64,000 nucleotides of DNA from positions 13,999,154 through 14,063,153 of the forward strand of contig NC_133299.1 of the NCBI RefSeq assembly GCF_005239225.2, given 5' to 3'. Shown one piece after another: positions 23,601-36,035 of this stretch. The notes under the pieces are model-generated. The model was not told the origin of the DNA. It made no database searches and worked only from the letters and a program-made list of their open reading frames with translations. Within the stretch, counting starts at the first letter, position 1, and every line of letters begins with the position of its first letter. The position numbers were made by a program, and so were the translations under genes. This DNA is from Populus alba. Its lineage: Eukaryota > Streptophyta > Magnoliopsida > Malpighiales > Salicaceae.

Positions 23601-24335
23601 TTTTTCTTTTTATAATGTTATCATGTTCTCATTTAATTTTTTCTTTGTTTTTTAATAAGATTACTAAGACCTTTTGATAATCTTTACAGGGTGTCTTTTT
23701 ATAATGTTGACAAATATTTATTTTTTCAATTAGTTTTTTTTTTCTGGTTCACTTTTTTGCCATTGGTTTTTCTTCTGATCATATTATTAAATAAAAAAAG
23801 TTATAGAACTCATTTGAATCAATGACCTAAATCTCATATTTTTCTTAGTCCTAAAAAATGCTATCATTGTACATTCTTATATATATTAAAAAAAAAAAAT
23901 TGACCCAACCCATGGTATTATATCCACCTATCTAGTCAATCCTAATCCATGTATCGTTTTATTTCAATATTCAATATTTGTCTTACATTTCTACCATTTG
24001 ACTAAAAGAACTTCTAAATAAAAAACATCGCTATTAATACAAAACATTGGAACTATTGTTTTTTAATCAATTGAATTTTTTGTGTGTTTTATTTTGGTTT
24101 TCAAAAATAAAATAAAATAAAAGCAGTAATAACAAAATTACTTTTTTATGTTTTATAAATCTATTCAATGTCTAATGTGATTAACTATAACTTAAAATCA
24201 GAGGGGTTGTAGTGTACCTTTACTCACAAAGCATCATTTATTGAAATAGTACTTTGCTTTTTTCATCAATTTTAATTTTAATTATAATCCTTTTATTTTC
24301 AATCTTTTGAGAAACAAAAATCCAAACTAGATTTT
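23600..24335. other. AT-rich repeat-derived DNA
   Basis: Nothing specific is recognised. Confidence 0.4.
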
Positions 24336-24715
24336 GCAAAATCAAGCACAAACCTAATGAAAGAAGTTTTCTAACATTTTGAGAACCCCTCATCAAGATC
24401 AAGACTAATCTCAAATAAAATTAATGTGAAATGATCAAATAAAAAAAATAAAAAACTATGTGACTGAAAAAAAAAAAGAGTAGACGATTAATGAACAATA
24501 GAAAAAATAGTAAAATACCAAACTATTTTTTTATATATAAAATTGAGCGCAAACCCAATGATGTGATGTTTCTCCTTACTCCACGAGAACCCCACATTGA
24601 GTTCACTAAAACAAATTATAAAAATTAATCTCAAATAAAATCAATGTGAAAAGAATAAATTGAAAAACAAATTATGTGAAGAAAAAAAAAACCTAAAGGA
24701 TAAAAAAGTGAGAGA
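24335..24715. repeat. Two diverged ~205-bp tandem copies
   Basis: 'GCAAAATCAAGCACAAACC...AATCTCAAATAAAATTAATGTG' at 24337 recurs as 'AAAATTGAGCGCAAACCC...AATCTCAAATAAAATCAATGTG' at about 24540. Confidence 0.6.
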
Positions 24716-25221
24716 GAGGAAGCAATTTTGTTAATAATAATAATTTGATAATTATATATGGTCCCCTATTTGTGGGGTTTATATTTTCCTGGCATTATAT
24801 TTTTGGATTTGTTTCCATATTCTTAGATGCAATTTATCTATTACAAGGGAGGAAATATTTATTTAATAAGAAATTAATCAAAGTAGGGAAAGCATGGAAT
24901 TAATGGAAAAAATGATTCATTTCATGGAGTTATTCATCAAAGTAGAAACTAAAAATGATAAGGAAGGAATATCAATAAAGGAAAAGGATAGAACAATAAA
25001 AAAAGTTGATATTTTTAATCATATGTTTTAAGGTATCTAAGAATAGAGTGTTTGGAAACGTAAATCAATCCATGTTTTTTAAAAAATTTATTTTTTTAAA
25101 AAAAATTTACTATTTTTTTTTCATTTTTAATACGTTAATCTCAAAAATAATTTTTAAAAATAAAAAAAACATCATTTTGATATATTTCAGAATGAAAAAC
25201 ACTTTGAAAAACAACCGCAAC

Positions 25222-25453
25222 CATAGTTTTGAAACCCGGGGTCGGAATTGGGCCGGGTTGAAGAAAAAATAAAGGAAGGCAAACCCGGTGTGACCTGGCT
25301 GACCCGGCGGGTTGACCCGGTGACCCGGTTAACCCGGCAAGACCCGACCTCAAACCCATTGACTTGACATCGTTTTGATTTTTTTCAAAAAAAACTAAAA
25401 TTGACCCGGCGACCCGGTCAAAAACCACCGGGCCTCCGGGTCTTAAAAGTATG
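25222..25453. mobile_element. CCCGG-rich hAT-like MITE nested in another MITE
   Basis: 232 bp with terminal inverted repeats CATAGTTTTGAAACCCGG (25222) and, on the opposite strand, CATACTTTTAAGACCCGG (25453). It is flanked by an 8-bp direct repeat ACCGCAAC (25214-25221 and 25454-25461). The inside is rich in CCCGG/GACCCGG motifs. An 8-bp target duplication suggests hAT. It sits inside an A/T-rich element whose end reads AAAAACAACCGCAACCACA. No coding capacity. Confidence 0.8.
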
Positions 25454-25499
25454 ACCGCAACCACACGTCTAAATATACCCTTTATAGCTAGGCTGAACC

Positions 25500-26327
25500 T
25501 TTGATTATCTCCGATCTAGATAGTGTATAACATAATTTTATTTTGTTATATTAAATTAAATTATATAGATGATAATGTAATTTAATTATATTATAATGAT
25601 ATTGATAATTTAATCATCATTATATCATTGAAACTATGATAAAATAGTTTCAATTCTTCATTAATGTATCCGAGGTAAAATATCCCAATTTATTTTCCTT
25701 CTTAAATTATTGTTAATGTATTTAATAATGTGATTTTTTTTTTCATTTCATGTGCTAGACACAACAACGGCTAATATATCTTTTAGTCCTTATTTTTTTT
25801 TTTTTTGAGATAAACATGTCCTTTTTATTATAAGCATGTTCTTTTTAAATGACAAAAAATCTATCATTATCTAAAAAGAAAGATTTAATGCAAAAAAGTA
25901 AGCATACCGTTAACATTTCTTTGTAGTTGTATAAGAAAAACAAAAGGACCAATTGATACGAGAAAACTATATCAAAATTGGTAATAAAAAAATAATATAT
26001 ATTTTATTTCCATTAGATATTTATGGACTATTTTTTTTATATAAAACTTTGCATATTTAATAGGTTTATATATAATGATTTATAATATAATTTTTAATTT
26101 ACCATAAAAAACCCAAACTTGGCATAACATTATGACATAAAAGGATGTTTTTTTAATTTTAAATATCCTTTTAATTATTCAATTTAAAGAATTTAATTAT
26201 AAAATCCTAACTCTCTTCATATTTTTTAGACCTCAAAACCCAAATTTTAACATAGTTATAAAAAGAAAAAACACATAAAAATGACCAAATTTTCACCCTC
26301 TAATCAACCTAAGCACTCAAAATCAAA
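25500..26327. other. AT-rich DNA without recognised features
   Basis: No ORF or element border is seen. Confidence 0.45.
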
Positions 26328-27546
26328 TAATATAACCATATTATTCAATAGTTTCACTAACATCTACCTGATGTCTTGTCCATGTTTTATATGTAAAATG
26401 CCTTGATATTCTTTATTTTATGTTTTGAAAGCATTTTTAGATGAAAGATGCAAAAAGAAGTAAATAGACAGATTTGACGTTCAGTCAATGTTTTGTGCAG
26501 AGCGTGAGTTCTAGAGATCAAAATGAAGTAATTCTAGTGACACTAAAAAACTAATATTCATACCTTTCTGGAAATGTAATGCAAGAAAAATAAAAAGACA
26601 AAGCATGGAAATCAAATCCTTCAAAATCAAATCTCGCATTCTGCCATTGTTGACATTTGGTCATTCAAAATTCAATATTTGGAGCTTCAAAAGTCCAATT
26701 GATGCAAACTCAATTTTCATGGATTCTTAATTCAAAGACCTATAAATGCTCCAAATTTCAGCGCAAAAACGATACCATATGAGGGAGATATGATTTTTCA
26801 AAGATGACAGTTGAATTCTGTTAGCAAGCAGGTTTCGTGAATAAACGAATCCAAATTATATCCAGAACATCTAAACCGACATACAAGTTTTTTTTTTAGC
26901 AATTTAGCTCCTTTAGTAAATCAATCTAGAAGGTCAAGAAAGGCAGCCACCAACCACAAATTAGCTGCCAACCACCAGCCGCCTTCACACTACCACCATC
27001 TATTGATGTTCACACTTGAACTTTGATTTTTTTTACTTACAATTTGTGTATAAATAGGCAACTAAGTTTATGCTATTAAAAGAGCCAAGAGAGAGGGAGA
27101 GAGTGCAGTAGAACAAAAGAAAGAGGTGTGGCAACCAGAAGTGAAGAAACACAAACTCTCCCCTCTACAAATTAGAAATCATGTATTCTTCATTCTTTAG
27201 GAGTAGTTGTTCAATAGATATGCAAGACTAAACTTGTTTTCTTGGTTGCAAGGACGCAAAGACCTTTTAGATTTCAAGAACCGTGAGATTTATTCTTTCA
27301 TTTATTTTCAGTTTGTATTATGAACGAGTATGTTTTTTTTCTTATGCATATTTCCTATGATTGTTTATCGTAATTTGCTAGAGCGAACTCTAAATTATTA
27401 TTGTGAACAATCTATTGTCAAGTTTGATATCAAAACCAGAGTTGTGGTATATAAACTTGTAAAGCCACTAAGCTTGATAATTGTAGCGGAACTATGTTAT
27501 TAAACTGAGGAAGAACATTCGATCAAATCAACACAAGCAGACAAAT
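26328..27546 (+). mobile_element. LTR, plus orientation (left arm of palindrome)
   Basis: About 1.2 kb that is the inverted complement of 27603-28816. It contains a TATA box (TGTATAAATAGGCA near 27047), a GA-rich leader, and ends at CAAGCAGACAAAT. Its beginning TAATATAACCATATTATTC matches the start of the right arm, TGATATAACCATATTATTC. It is inferred to be an LTR because the right arm lies directly after the polypurine tract of a gypsy element. Confidence 0.75.
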
Positions 27547-27602
27547 TGGTTGTTAAGATTAATGAATTTTAAGTTAGGGTAATTAATTTGTGCAACTGCG
27601 AC

Positions 27603-28816
27603 ATTTGTCTGCTTGTGTTGCTTTGATCGAATGTTCTCCCTAAGTTTAATAACGTATTTCCGCTATAATTATCAAGCTTAGTTGCTTCACAAGTTCATAT
27701 ACCACAACTATCAAACAGCAATAGATTGATGACAATAATAATTTAGAGTCCGCTCTAGCAAATTATGATAAAGAATCATATGAAATATGCATAGAAAAAC
27801 AAACATACTCGTTCATAATACAAACTGAAAATAAATGAAAGAATAAATCTCACGGTTCTTATCTGAAGGTTTTCGTGTCCTTGAAACCAAGAAAACGAGC
27901 TTAGCCTTGCATATCTATTGAACAACTACTCCTAAAGAATGAAGAATACATGATTTCTAATTTGTAGAGGGGAGAGTTTGTGTTTCTTCACTTCTGGTTG
28001 CCACACCTCTTTCTTTTGTTCTACTGCACTCTCTCTCCCTCTCTCTTGGCTCCCTTAATAGCATAAACTTAGCTGCCTATTTATACACAAATTGTAAGTA
28101 AAAAAAATCAAAGTTCAAGTGTGAACATCAATAGATGGTGGTAGTGTGAAGGCGGCTGGCGGCTGGTAGCTAGTTTGTGGTTGGTGGCTGCCTTCCTTGA
28201 CCTTCTAGATTGATTTACTAAAGGAGTTAAATTGCTAAAAAAAAACTTGTATGTCGGTTTGGATGCTTCTGGATATAATTTGGATTCGTTTATTCACGAA
28301 ACCTGCTTGCTAACAGAATTCAGCTGTCATCTTTGAAAAATCATATCACCCTCATATGGTATCGTTTTTGGCTGAAATTTGGAACGTTTATAGGTCTTTG
28401 AATTAAGAATCCATGAAAAATTGAGTTTGCATCAATTGGACTTTTGAAGCTCCAAATATTGAATTTTGAATGACCAAAGGTCAACATTAGCAGAATGCGA
28501 GATTTGACTTTGAAGGATGCAATTTACATGCTTTGTCTTTTTATTTTTCTTGCATTACATTTCCAGAAAGTTATGTATGTTAGCTTTTTAGTGCCACTGG
28601 AATCACTTCATTTCGATCTCTAAAACTCACACTCTTCACAAAACATCGATTGATCATCAAATCTGCCAATTACCTCCAATTTACTCCTTTTTGCATCTTT
28701 CATCCAAAAGTGCTTTCAAAACATAAAACAAAGAATATCAAGGCATTTTACATATAAAACATGGACAAAACATTAGGTAGATGTGGTTGAAATTATCGAA
28801 TAATATGGTTATATCA
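27603..28816 (-). mobile_element. 3' LTR, minus orientation (right arm of palindrome)
   Basis: Read on the minus strand it starts TGATATAACC at 28816, right after GTGTGGGGATATT. It carries TGTATAAATAGGCAGC (TATA box, near 28080) and runs to ATTTGTCTG at the centre. The left arm is the same sequence inverted, with a 56-bp spacer (27547-27602). It is probably the 3' LTR of the defective gypsy element at 28.8-33.5 kb. Confidence 0.75.
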
Positions 28817-28819
28817 AAT

Positions 28820-28830
28820 ATCCCCACACT
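28820..28830 (-). other. Polypurine tract of the gypsy element
   Basis: Minus strand AGTGTGGGGA, just inside the 3' LTR, in the usual place for priming of plus-strand DNA in LTR elements. Confidence 0.55.
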
Positions 28831-30283
28831 TAACTCTTGCTCGTCCTCGAGAAAGACTAAATAAAATTAAATTGAAAATAACTATGATCAATCTCTTAAT
28901 CTCCCATCAATGTCCAAGAGTATATGCATTATAAACAAGAATACAATCAAGAACGATAAAGAGTATAAATTTTCATGAATTCATTTACATACAAACTTCA
29001 AAACTCAATTAATTGTCAAGATTTAAATGAAATCTATGTCATGCCAAAGTGATAGGTCCTCTCATTGATATACACTCCAACACTCACGTGTTTAGGGTTT
29101 ATGTGTTTAAATCTCTCAAATTCAATCAAAGAGAATGTTCTACCATAAGCTTGCTTTTCAATCTCATCTCCATTAGCAACTTATTACAAGTACTACATAA
29201 ATCAAAAGGTCTTATTTTCCGGTTGTAATGGGGCTAAGGTTAAGGTGAGGTAAAAGAAAGTAAAAGGAAATGTTCAAACCAAAAAAAATAGAGCACTCTG
29301 AAAAATGATATTTTAAACAAGATATTCCATCAAAGCTCATAAATTTTTCTTCTTTAATCACCAATGCTTAACTCCTTTTGATTTCAAGCTCTTTCAACAT
29401 TAAACCTTAAGAACATAAATGAATACTTTGTTTTTTTTTTCTTTTTCTTGTTTTTCACCTTTGGCAACTTTGCCCATCTTTTCATCAAGCATCACTTCTT
29501 TTTTCTTTTCACATAATTTCCAGCCATAATTCCATGAGATATCACAAGTATACGTTCTACTAATCCTTGGCCAGGGGAAAAGAAAAACATATATAAAGTT
29601 AAGGCTTATACATGGATAAAGCAAAGAAAAGATAAACAAGCTCAAAAGGGGTTTACGAAGGATAATATGCTTTAGGTTGGCTTTTTGGTTTAAGTGATTA
29701 AAATTCCTAATGCCTTTATCATCTTCATGTATATTTGTAATGGAATATAATCTCAATAAGATATGAAGCAAGTTCTAAAGATACATATCATTGAAAGAAT
29801 GTACAATTAAAGAATATAATGTTGAAGGCTCAAAAGCTTGCATTGGTATAACACTATAAAGTCAACATGACATATTCTCAAAGTTAATCCCTAAACCAAT
29901 TAAACCTTAAAATTTGCATGCATACTCCTTCATTTGATTTATATCTTAATCTATCTCAATTAATTCTCATACATAATACTCGTATTCTTAAAAACCAATG
30001 GGAGTTAAGAAGATCAAACACATTTTTTTTTTAAAGAACAATAAAGAAAACTAAAATAAGAAAACCAAAATTCTCCCAATACCACTACGCTTAAAACACA
30101 ACATTGTCCTCAATGTTGAAATAAAAGCAAATGAACATAAGAGAATGATAGAAAATAAATTAAAATGCGAAAAAAATAAAAGATAAGGAAAAAGAAAGCA
30201 AATCTGATTTTTTTTCTTTTTGTGCTGGGTTGCCTCCTAGTAAGCGCTTTTGTTTTATGTCATTGGCTTGACATGTGGCATGC
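28831..30283 (-). mobile_element. Non-coding 3' internal part of the gypsy element
   Basis: Lies between the integrase remnant and the 3' LTR. No conserved ORF. A long 3' non-coding or lost env-like segment is common in Athila/Tat-type elements; that lineage assignment is inference. Confidence 0.5.
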
Positions 30284-30780
30284 TCATTCTTCATAGATTA
30301 GTTCAGCTAACTCTACGGAAGCGATGAGTTCTGTTGTCCAACCTTCATAAAAAGGTTTCAAACGATGCTCATTAACCTTGAGTACTTTGTTGGTTTCTAA
30401 ACTAGTAATTTCAACTGCACCATAAGGAAAAATATTAGAAACAACAAATGGTCCAATCCAACAAGAGCGCAATTTTCTAGGAAAAAGTTTCAAACGCGAA
30501 TGATAAAGAACTTTGTCTCCAACATTGAGCTCTTTTCTTGTAATCATTCAATCATGAAGACTCTTAGTCTTTTCTTTGTAAATCCTTGCATTCTCATAAG
30601 TATCAATTCATATTTCTTCCAACGTAATTCCAATCTTTTTGGGCACCAAGAGGATAGACGCCACCCATTCATTATCTGTGATAGGGGGAATGACTTCTGC
30701 ATCATGTAGGATAGTTTGCAAAGCTTGCAAAGCCAATGCTGATTCATGCACGTTTTGGGAAACATATATATGCCTCTCCA
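30284..30780 (-). pseudogene. Integrase C-terminal remnant (Ty3/gypsy)
   Basis: Minus strand reads KELNVGDKVLYHSRLKLFP, then KLRSCWIGPFVVSNIFPYGA and a VNEHRLKPFY-like tail, typical of the C-terminal end of gypsy integrases. The preceding 30544-30765 segment is the upstream integrase tail in another frame. The catalytic DDE core, RT and RNase H are absent: protease coding ends near 30847 and integrase tail begins within about 100 bp. Confidence 0.8.
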
Positions 30781-30846
30781 CCTCTTCTATCTTGGTAAAA
30801 TCATAGCCATGCTTAATTCATCCTCACAATCAAAATCACAAACTTG

Positions 30847-31340
30847 CTACACACACTTATCAACTTGGTCATAACATGTGATAGAATAAATATTGCTATA
30901 AGGACATGTGATTACATCATGAAAATTAAATTCAATCTTTTCATCTCCTACCTCCATAGACAAAGTATCATTACCACAATCAATCTTCGTATTGACAGTT
31001 TTCAAGAATGGTCTCCCAAACAATATAAAAATGTTGTTTGATGAATCACAAGAATCATGTTCCATATCAACAATGTAAAAGTCGCATGGAATGACCAAAC
31101 TACCAATCTTGACTAGGATATCTTCAATCACACCAAGTGGATAAACAAAACTATGATCCGCAAGTTGTATTACAATACTAGTTTTATTCAAAGGCTCCAG
31201 ACTAAGAGAATCATAAACATGTTTAGGCATAACGCTAATGGATGCATCTAAATCGCATAAAGCCCTTTTAAAACTAGCATTACCAATAACACATAGGATA
31301 GTAAATGCACCTAGGTCTTTTTGCTTCAAAGGCATATTCT
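30847..31340 (-). pseudogene. Retroviral-type aspartic protease domain (Ty3/gypsy)
   Basis: Minus strand MPLKQKDLGAFTILCVIGNA, ALCDLDASISVMP (active site normally DLGASIN; here D-A-S with the Gly replaced), then VIQLADHSFVYPLGVIEDIL and ILFGRPFLKT. The domain spans about 150 residues. It is in the same gag-protease reading block as upstream 31342-31662, with a stop between. Confidence 0.8.
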
Positions 31341-31341
31341 T

Positions 31342-33120
31342 TTAAATAACAACAGAAAGAACTTCACCCATACTTAACGTTTCGTGACCTTTTAGTTTGA
31401 AAGCTCTTTTGGTAGGACACAACTCCTTCAAGAATTTGGCATACTTAGGAATTTTCTTGATAACATCAAGCAAAGAAATGTTGAGTTCCACTTTCTTGAA
31501 AACCTCTAAAATATCTTTTTTCATCCTCTTTGACCTAGAAGAACTCACAGGAAATGGGAGAATTGTTTTAAAACTAGAATTCATTGAGTGAGGAGTTACC
31601 TTTGGAGTGTTGGTCGATGTTTCAGTTTTTGGAGGAGGAGGATGTTCCTTCTTTGTACTCAATTCAGTTTCTATATATGTTTTTCTTCCTCCATCTCAAT
31701 TTATTTCGACCTTTTCTCTTCAAGTTCTTTCCCACTTCGCAGCATGATTGCACTAACATTTTTTATTGGATTCAATGCTTATGAGGGTAATTTTCCATTC
31801 ATTTGTGCTTCCAATTTCCCTACACTTGAAGCTACTTGCCCCATTTGCTTTTCCAAGTTGTGAATACTTGACCTTGTTTCCTGTTGAAAAGACATGACAT
31901 TTTGTTGCAAGGTAACAGTATTAGAAGCCAAAGTTTTCATCATCTCACGAAGTTCATCATTGAAAGACGACCCCATAACATTGGAGTTTATGAATGGAGA
32001 AGGTTGTCTTGCTTGATAATTCTGTTAGGATTGAAATCCATAGGGATGGAACGGTCGACCTTGATTGCCTTGTTGGGATGGGTTGTCGTAGCGTAAGTTG
32101 GGATGATCTCTTCATCCGGGATTATTCGTGTTGGAAAATGGATCATATTTACGTTGGGATTGTTCGTTGAATACTCCATCAATTGCATGAGCTTGTTCAA
32201 TGTAATCTTCTTGCATTGTTGGGCATATATTCGAAGCATGTCCTTGTAAGGAGCATATGTTACAAACTTTCACCTGCTGCATATTTCCATAAGCCAAAGA
32301 ACGCACAAGAGAAGTAAGATCATTAACTTTATTTTCAAGGTTAGAAATACTTACCTCATTTACTCGTTTGTTGGAGAAGTCTCCACGAGTGCCAAACTAT
32401 TTTGAGTTGGCTGTTATGTTTGAGATTAATTGGTATGCAGTCTCGGGTGTCTTATCCACCAATGCGCCTTCACTTGCAGCATCAATGATACCACGGTCAA
32501 TAAACATCAATCCTTCATAGAAATATTGAATGAGCAGCTGATCGGGTATTTGATGATGAGGGCATTGAATACAGAGTTGCTCAAATCTTTCCTAATATTC
32601 GGAGAGTCTCTCCATGAGATTGCCGAATCCAACATATTTCTTTTCTTATGTTGGCAACTCGAGATGCTGTAAAATACTTCTCATGGAAAATCTTCTTCAT
32701 GACATTCCAAGTTCCAATAGATCCTAGGAGAATAGAGAAAAGTCATGCCTTTGCTGCCCCCTTTAAAGAGAAAGGAAAAGCTTTCAACTTAACTTGTTCT
32801 TTATCAACTCCATTCGATTTCATGCCAACACAAACCATATGTAACTCCTTGAGATGAGTATGAGGATCTTCTCCTGCAAAACCATTGAATGTTGGTAACA
32901 AATGTATAAAACCAGAGTTGAGCTCAAAGTTTACATTATTGTCAATGTTTATGCACAATAGTTGATTTTCCACGTTAAGAGCAACAAACTCCTTGAATGT
33001 TTGTTGTTGTGCAACTACCATGGTGTTAAGGCAAGCTTCCTTTCTTAACCTGCGTAAAGTGCTTTCTATTTTAAGATCAACCTGCACTTGAATTTGATTA
33101 GTAGAACGAGTCACAGGCAT
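31342..33120 (-). pseudogene. gag polyprotein remnant (Ty3/gypsy)
   Basis: Starts MPVTRSTNQIQVQ at 33120. The capsid part has FNGFAGEDPHTHLKELHMV, followed through frame breaks by a zinc knuckle CNICSLQGHASNICP (about 32230-32270) and a coiled-coil region near 31800-31970 (LQQNVMSFQQETRSSIHNLE). Several in-frame stops and frameshifts break it, so no full-length protein is made. Confidence 0.8.
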
Positions 33121-33498
33121 CAATCGCTAAGAAAACTCAAAAGAAAGCAACCACACAAGATATAAAAAATAATGCAAATTATATGAAAAACCTACGCTAA
33201 AAAACTAAAACTACCTAAAAACCTTAGCAAACAGTGGAATTTGGCCTCGATAGGGTGAGACTAGTGGTTTTCCACGAGTCTTGTTCAGAACATCGTTTCC
33301 CTTCAGGAAACAAAAGGTAGAAACCTAATTCCACAAACAATTTTGTTTTGAACAGTACCGCTGCCGCAAGTGAACAGTACCGCCGCAAGTGAAAATTCTA
33401 TATCTTTTTTTTTTTTTTTTTTCAAAAATATAAATAACAATCATAGCAACTAAAAATAACAATACAAGTACAAGAATCAATTAAAATTAAAATTATTT

Positions 33499-33515
33499 CT
33501 CCAGCAACGGCGCCA
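33499..33515 (-). other. Primer binding site (tRNA-Asp type) of the gypsy element
   Basis: Minus strand TGGCGCCGTTGCTGGAG, the usual PBS of many plant gypsy elements complementary to the 3' end of tRNA-Asp. It fixes the 5' end of the internal region. The adjacent DNA (33516-33900) should be the 5' LTR but does not resemble the 3' LTR arms, so that LTR is missing, truncated or replaced. Confidence 0.65.
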
Positions 33516-33903
33516 TCAAACCTAATCTAAACAAACTTCAAATTTCCAATTTAATTTTTTCAATATGATTAACAAGCCAAACCACCCACTCTCTGCTTTG
33601 AGATGAACCTGTTGGTTTTTGAATCGACAATTTTTATAGCTAAATGTTTCTCTTAGTTTTTCTTTTCTGATGGTTTTTTCGATGGCTTTCTCTCTTTTTT
33701 CTTGAGTTTCAGGAACTGGAACTCAAAGAAAATAAAGTTTACCCACCAAAATGAAGATGTCAAAAACCCACAGGGAGAAACAGAATTTCAAGGACGGAAA
33801 TGCATGCAATCTACAGAGCATTTGAGTGTGCATCAACAGTGATTTTCACTGTTCAACCACTTATTTTTTAATTGTAATTGCAATGCAATCATGATGGTAA
33901 TGT

Positions 33904-36035
33904 AATCTTCAAGCAGGTACAGAGGCATATTGTATTTACAGTTTTTAATACGCAAATGATAATTTTCAAGAATCTGTATCATGTCCCAGATTCAAACAAT
34001 TTGCTGCGCTAGAAGTAACACAGAAGAAATGATACTAAAGTGTTTTTTATGTAGATGGTTTGAACACTCCCATGCCTGAGTTTAAGATCATAAGAGGATG
34101 CAAAGTATAAGTACACAACGCTGAGCATGTCAAAGAACATAGTTTTCCCATGCATGACTGAACGGTTGTTAGGTCTCAAGCAAAACATAGTTTTCCCATA
34201 AAAGAGGCACAGTTTAAAAGCTTTCACGTTCTACATGCCATAACCCTAGACAGAAACAGAAATATCCTACTTAAATTTCTACAACCGCAGAGCACCAAAG
34301 ACGTGGTGTCAAGTCGCTAGCAACTCAAGCGAGAAGCTGGATTTAGAAGGTGGAACCATTCCAACCAAAGTGGGAACCCTGCAAAATAAAGCAAGCACCA
34401 AACCATTAGTCGTGGCGGAAAAAACAATAAAATGGCAGTCAATATGAACATAATCAGAAAACAAGTTGAATTCTAAGGGAATTCAGTAACTATTTTCACA
34501 GTTTAAAACAGTAAGGATTTATTTACATGATCTAGTACTGGTGTAAAGCATGCAAACACTGTGCATATTCTTGGCTTTGATGGGCCTAAACAAACAGCAA
34601 GAATGCAATGATAAGAAATATGCAAATGGCAATGATCATCTTCTCGACAATTAGAAGTTGAGATAGCTTGCCTTGGCATCAAAAAATTTGAGGAAGAACC
34701 GTGACTTGGGCACCGACAGCTTTGACTCAAGAATTGTTGCAATTGCAGAACTCAGTTTCTTGTTCACATCACTGTTAAGGCCACCAACAGATACCAGTTC
34801 ACCATAAGCTGCTGGCTGCTCGGTTCCTCCAAATGAAATTGGAACTGAGCCCTTCAACACAATCATCACATACTGCATGATTGCATGAACAAACAGTTAA
34901 AAGACATATCCAGTGGGAAACCATGATAGCAATCAATGCAAACATGAAAATTCCTTTTAGGTTGTAAGAGCTGAAAAATAACACAAACATAAAAGCAGAA
35001 AAAAATTTAAATTATGAGACTTTGAGTTTTGCAGGTGTAGGTGTACAGAACATAACTGTCGTCCACTATAAAGATAAACTAGCAAAGAACATTCAGTGAA
35101 AAGATCCATTCATCTTCCATGGCCAAACAAGTGACATCCGAATTAACTATATTATAAGCTTACACGAATCAATTCAGCCAAATCACTCGTTGACCATTGG
35201 AGTTAAGTTCTCAACGAAATTCTTCAAAAGAGAAACCTCCCAGAAAGTTTTAAAAAAATAGCATTGCAGAAAAAAGCACAACAAGATACTCAAAACCTTA
35301 ACTTTTCCAGTTCAAAATCAAATGATAAACAACCCAATCATATCAAGTGCGTTTAAAACCATGAACAAACCCAAGCTGCCATGGAACCCCCAAGAACTCA
35401 AGTATCCAGGAGAGAAGATTGCAAACAAGCATATAAATACACTTAAGGCAATCACATTTAACATCAACAAAAACCCACTTAATCATTACAAAAATGAATA
35501 TTTCCAAAATTTTTGAGCATCAAGAAAATATAAATACAGTGAACCAATTTTAATACCAGCAGCTAGAATACACACTAACCAAATCAATAAAAACCCACTT
35601 TAGAACTTTTAACAGACTAATTGTTTCAATAATACAAAATCTATTCTTGTACTGAGTAACTCACAAAAAGGTTGTAACAGTCCATAAATTCTTAACATTG
35701 CAGCAATAAAAAAAACATTAAAGAATCTGAGGCAAAAGGAAAAAATCTTACAGACTCGGGTTTTTTAATGATTTTGGCTACTTGAGAGGAGGCTTCAGAG
35801 AGGATGGCAGATGTGTTGACGCCATCAAGATTAACGTTCGTCGAAATGTTCAAGCAAGGCATTTCCTCTGTCGACACTTCACAGCACGCACTTGTTCTCT
35901 TTGCTGCACATAAAACCCTCCAACAAATAAAAATAAATAAAAGAAAAAACCGTCACCACACTTGCCTTCTATGGATTGTTCTGGAAATATAAATTGGTGA
36001 AATGACTGGAGGACCCTTATTGTATAGAAGTGCTT
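33904..36035. repeat. Segmental duplication block B (with MIF copy B)
   Basis: Partner of 17577-19870. The left border coincides with the end of retroelement-derived DNA. Confidence 0.85.
34343..35862 (-). CDS. MIF-like protein (tautomerase superfamily), copy B
   Basis: Exons 35862-35752, 34872-34672, 34378-34343; 115 aa. Exon 1 protein is identical to copy A (MPCLNISTNVNLDGVN...). Exon 2 differs at several sites (GGTEQPAAYGELVSV, LNSDVNKK, LKFFDAK). Exon 3 reads GSHFGWNGSTF. The N-terminal Pro, the Lys of KKPES and the GWNGSTF end are present. Intron 1 is GT-AG (879 bp). Intron 2 begins AAG|GCAAGC (GC-AG, 293 bp). Introns and flanks align with copy A, so the pair arose by segmental duplication. 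All splice sites and the frame are intact, so it is probably functional. Confidence 0.9.

Noticed and set aside
22595..25464. Short frames in the 22.6-25.5 kb repeats
   Set aside because: They lie in T-rich arrays or the CCCGG MITE and look like translated repeats.
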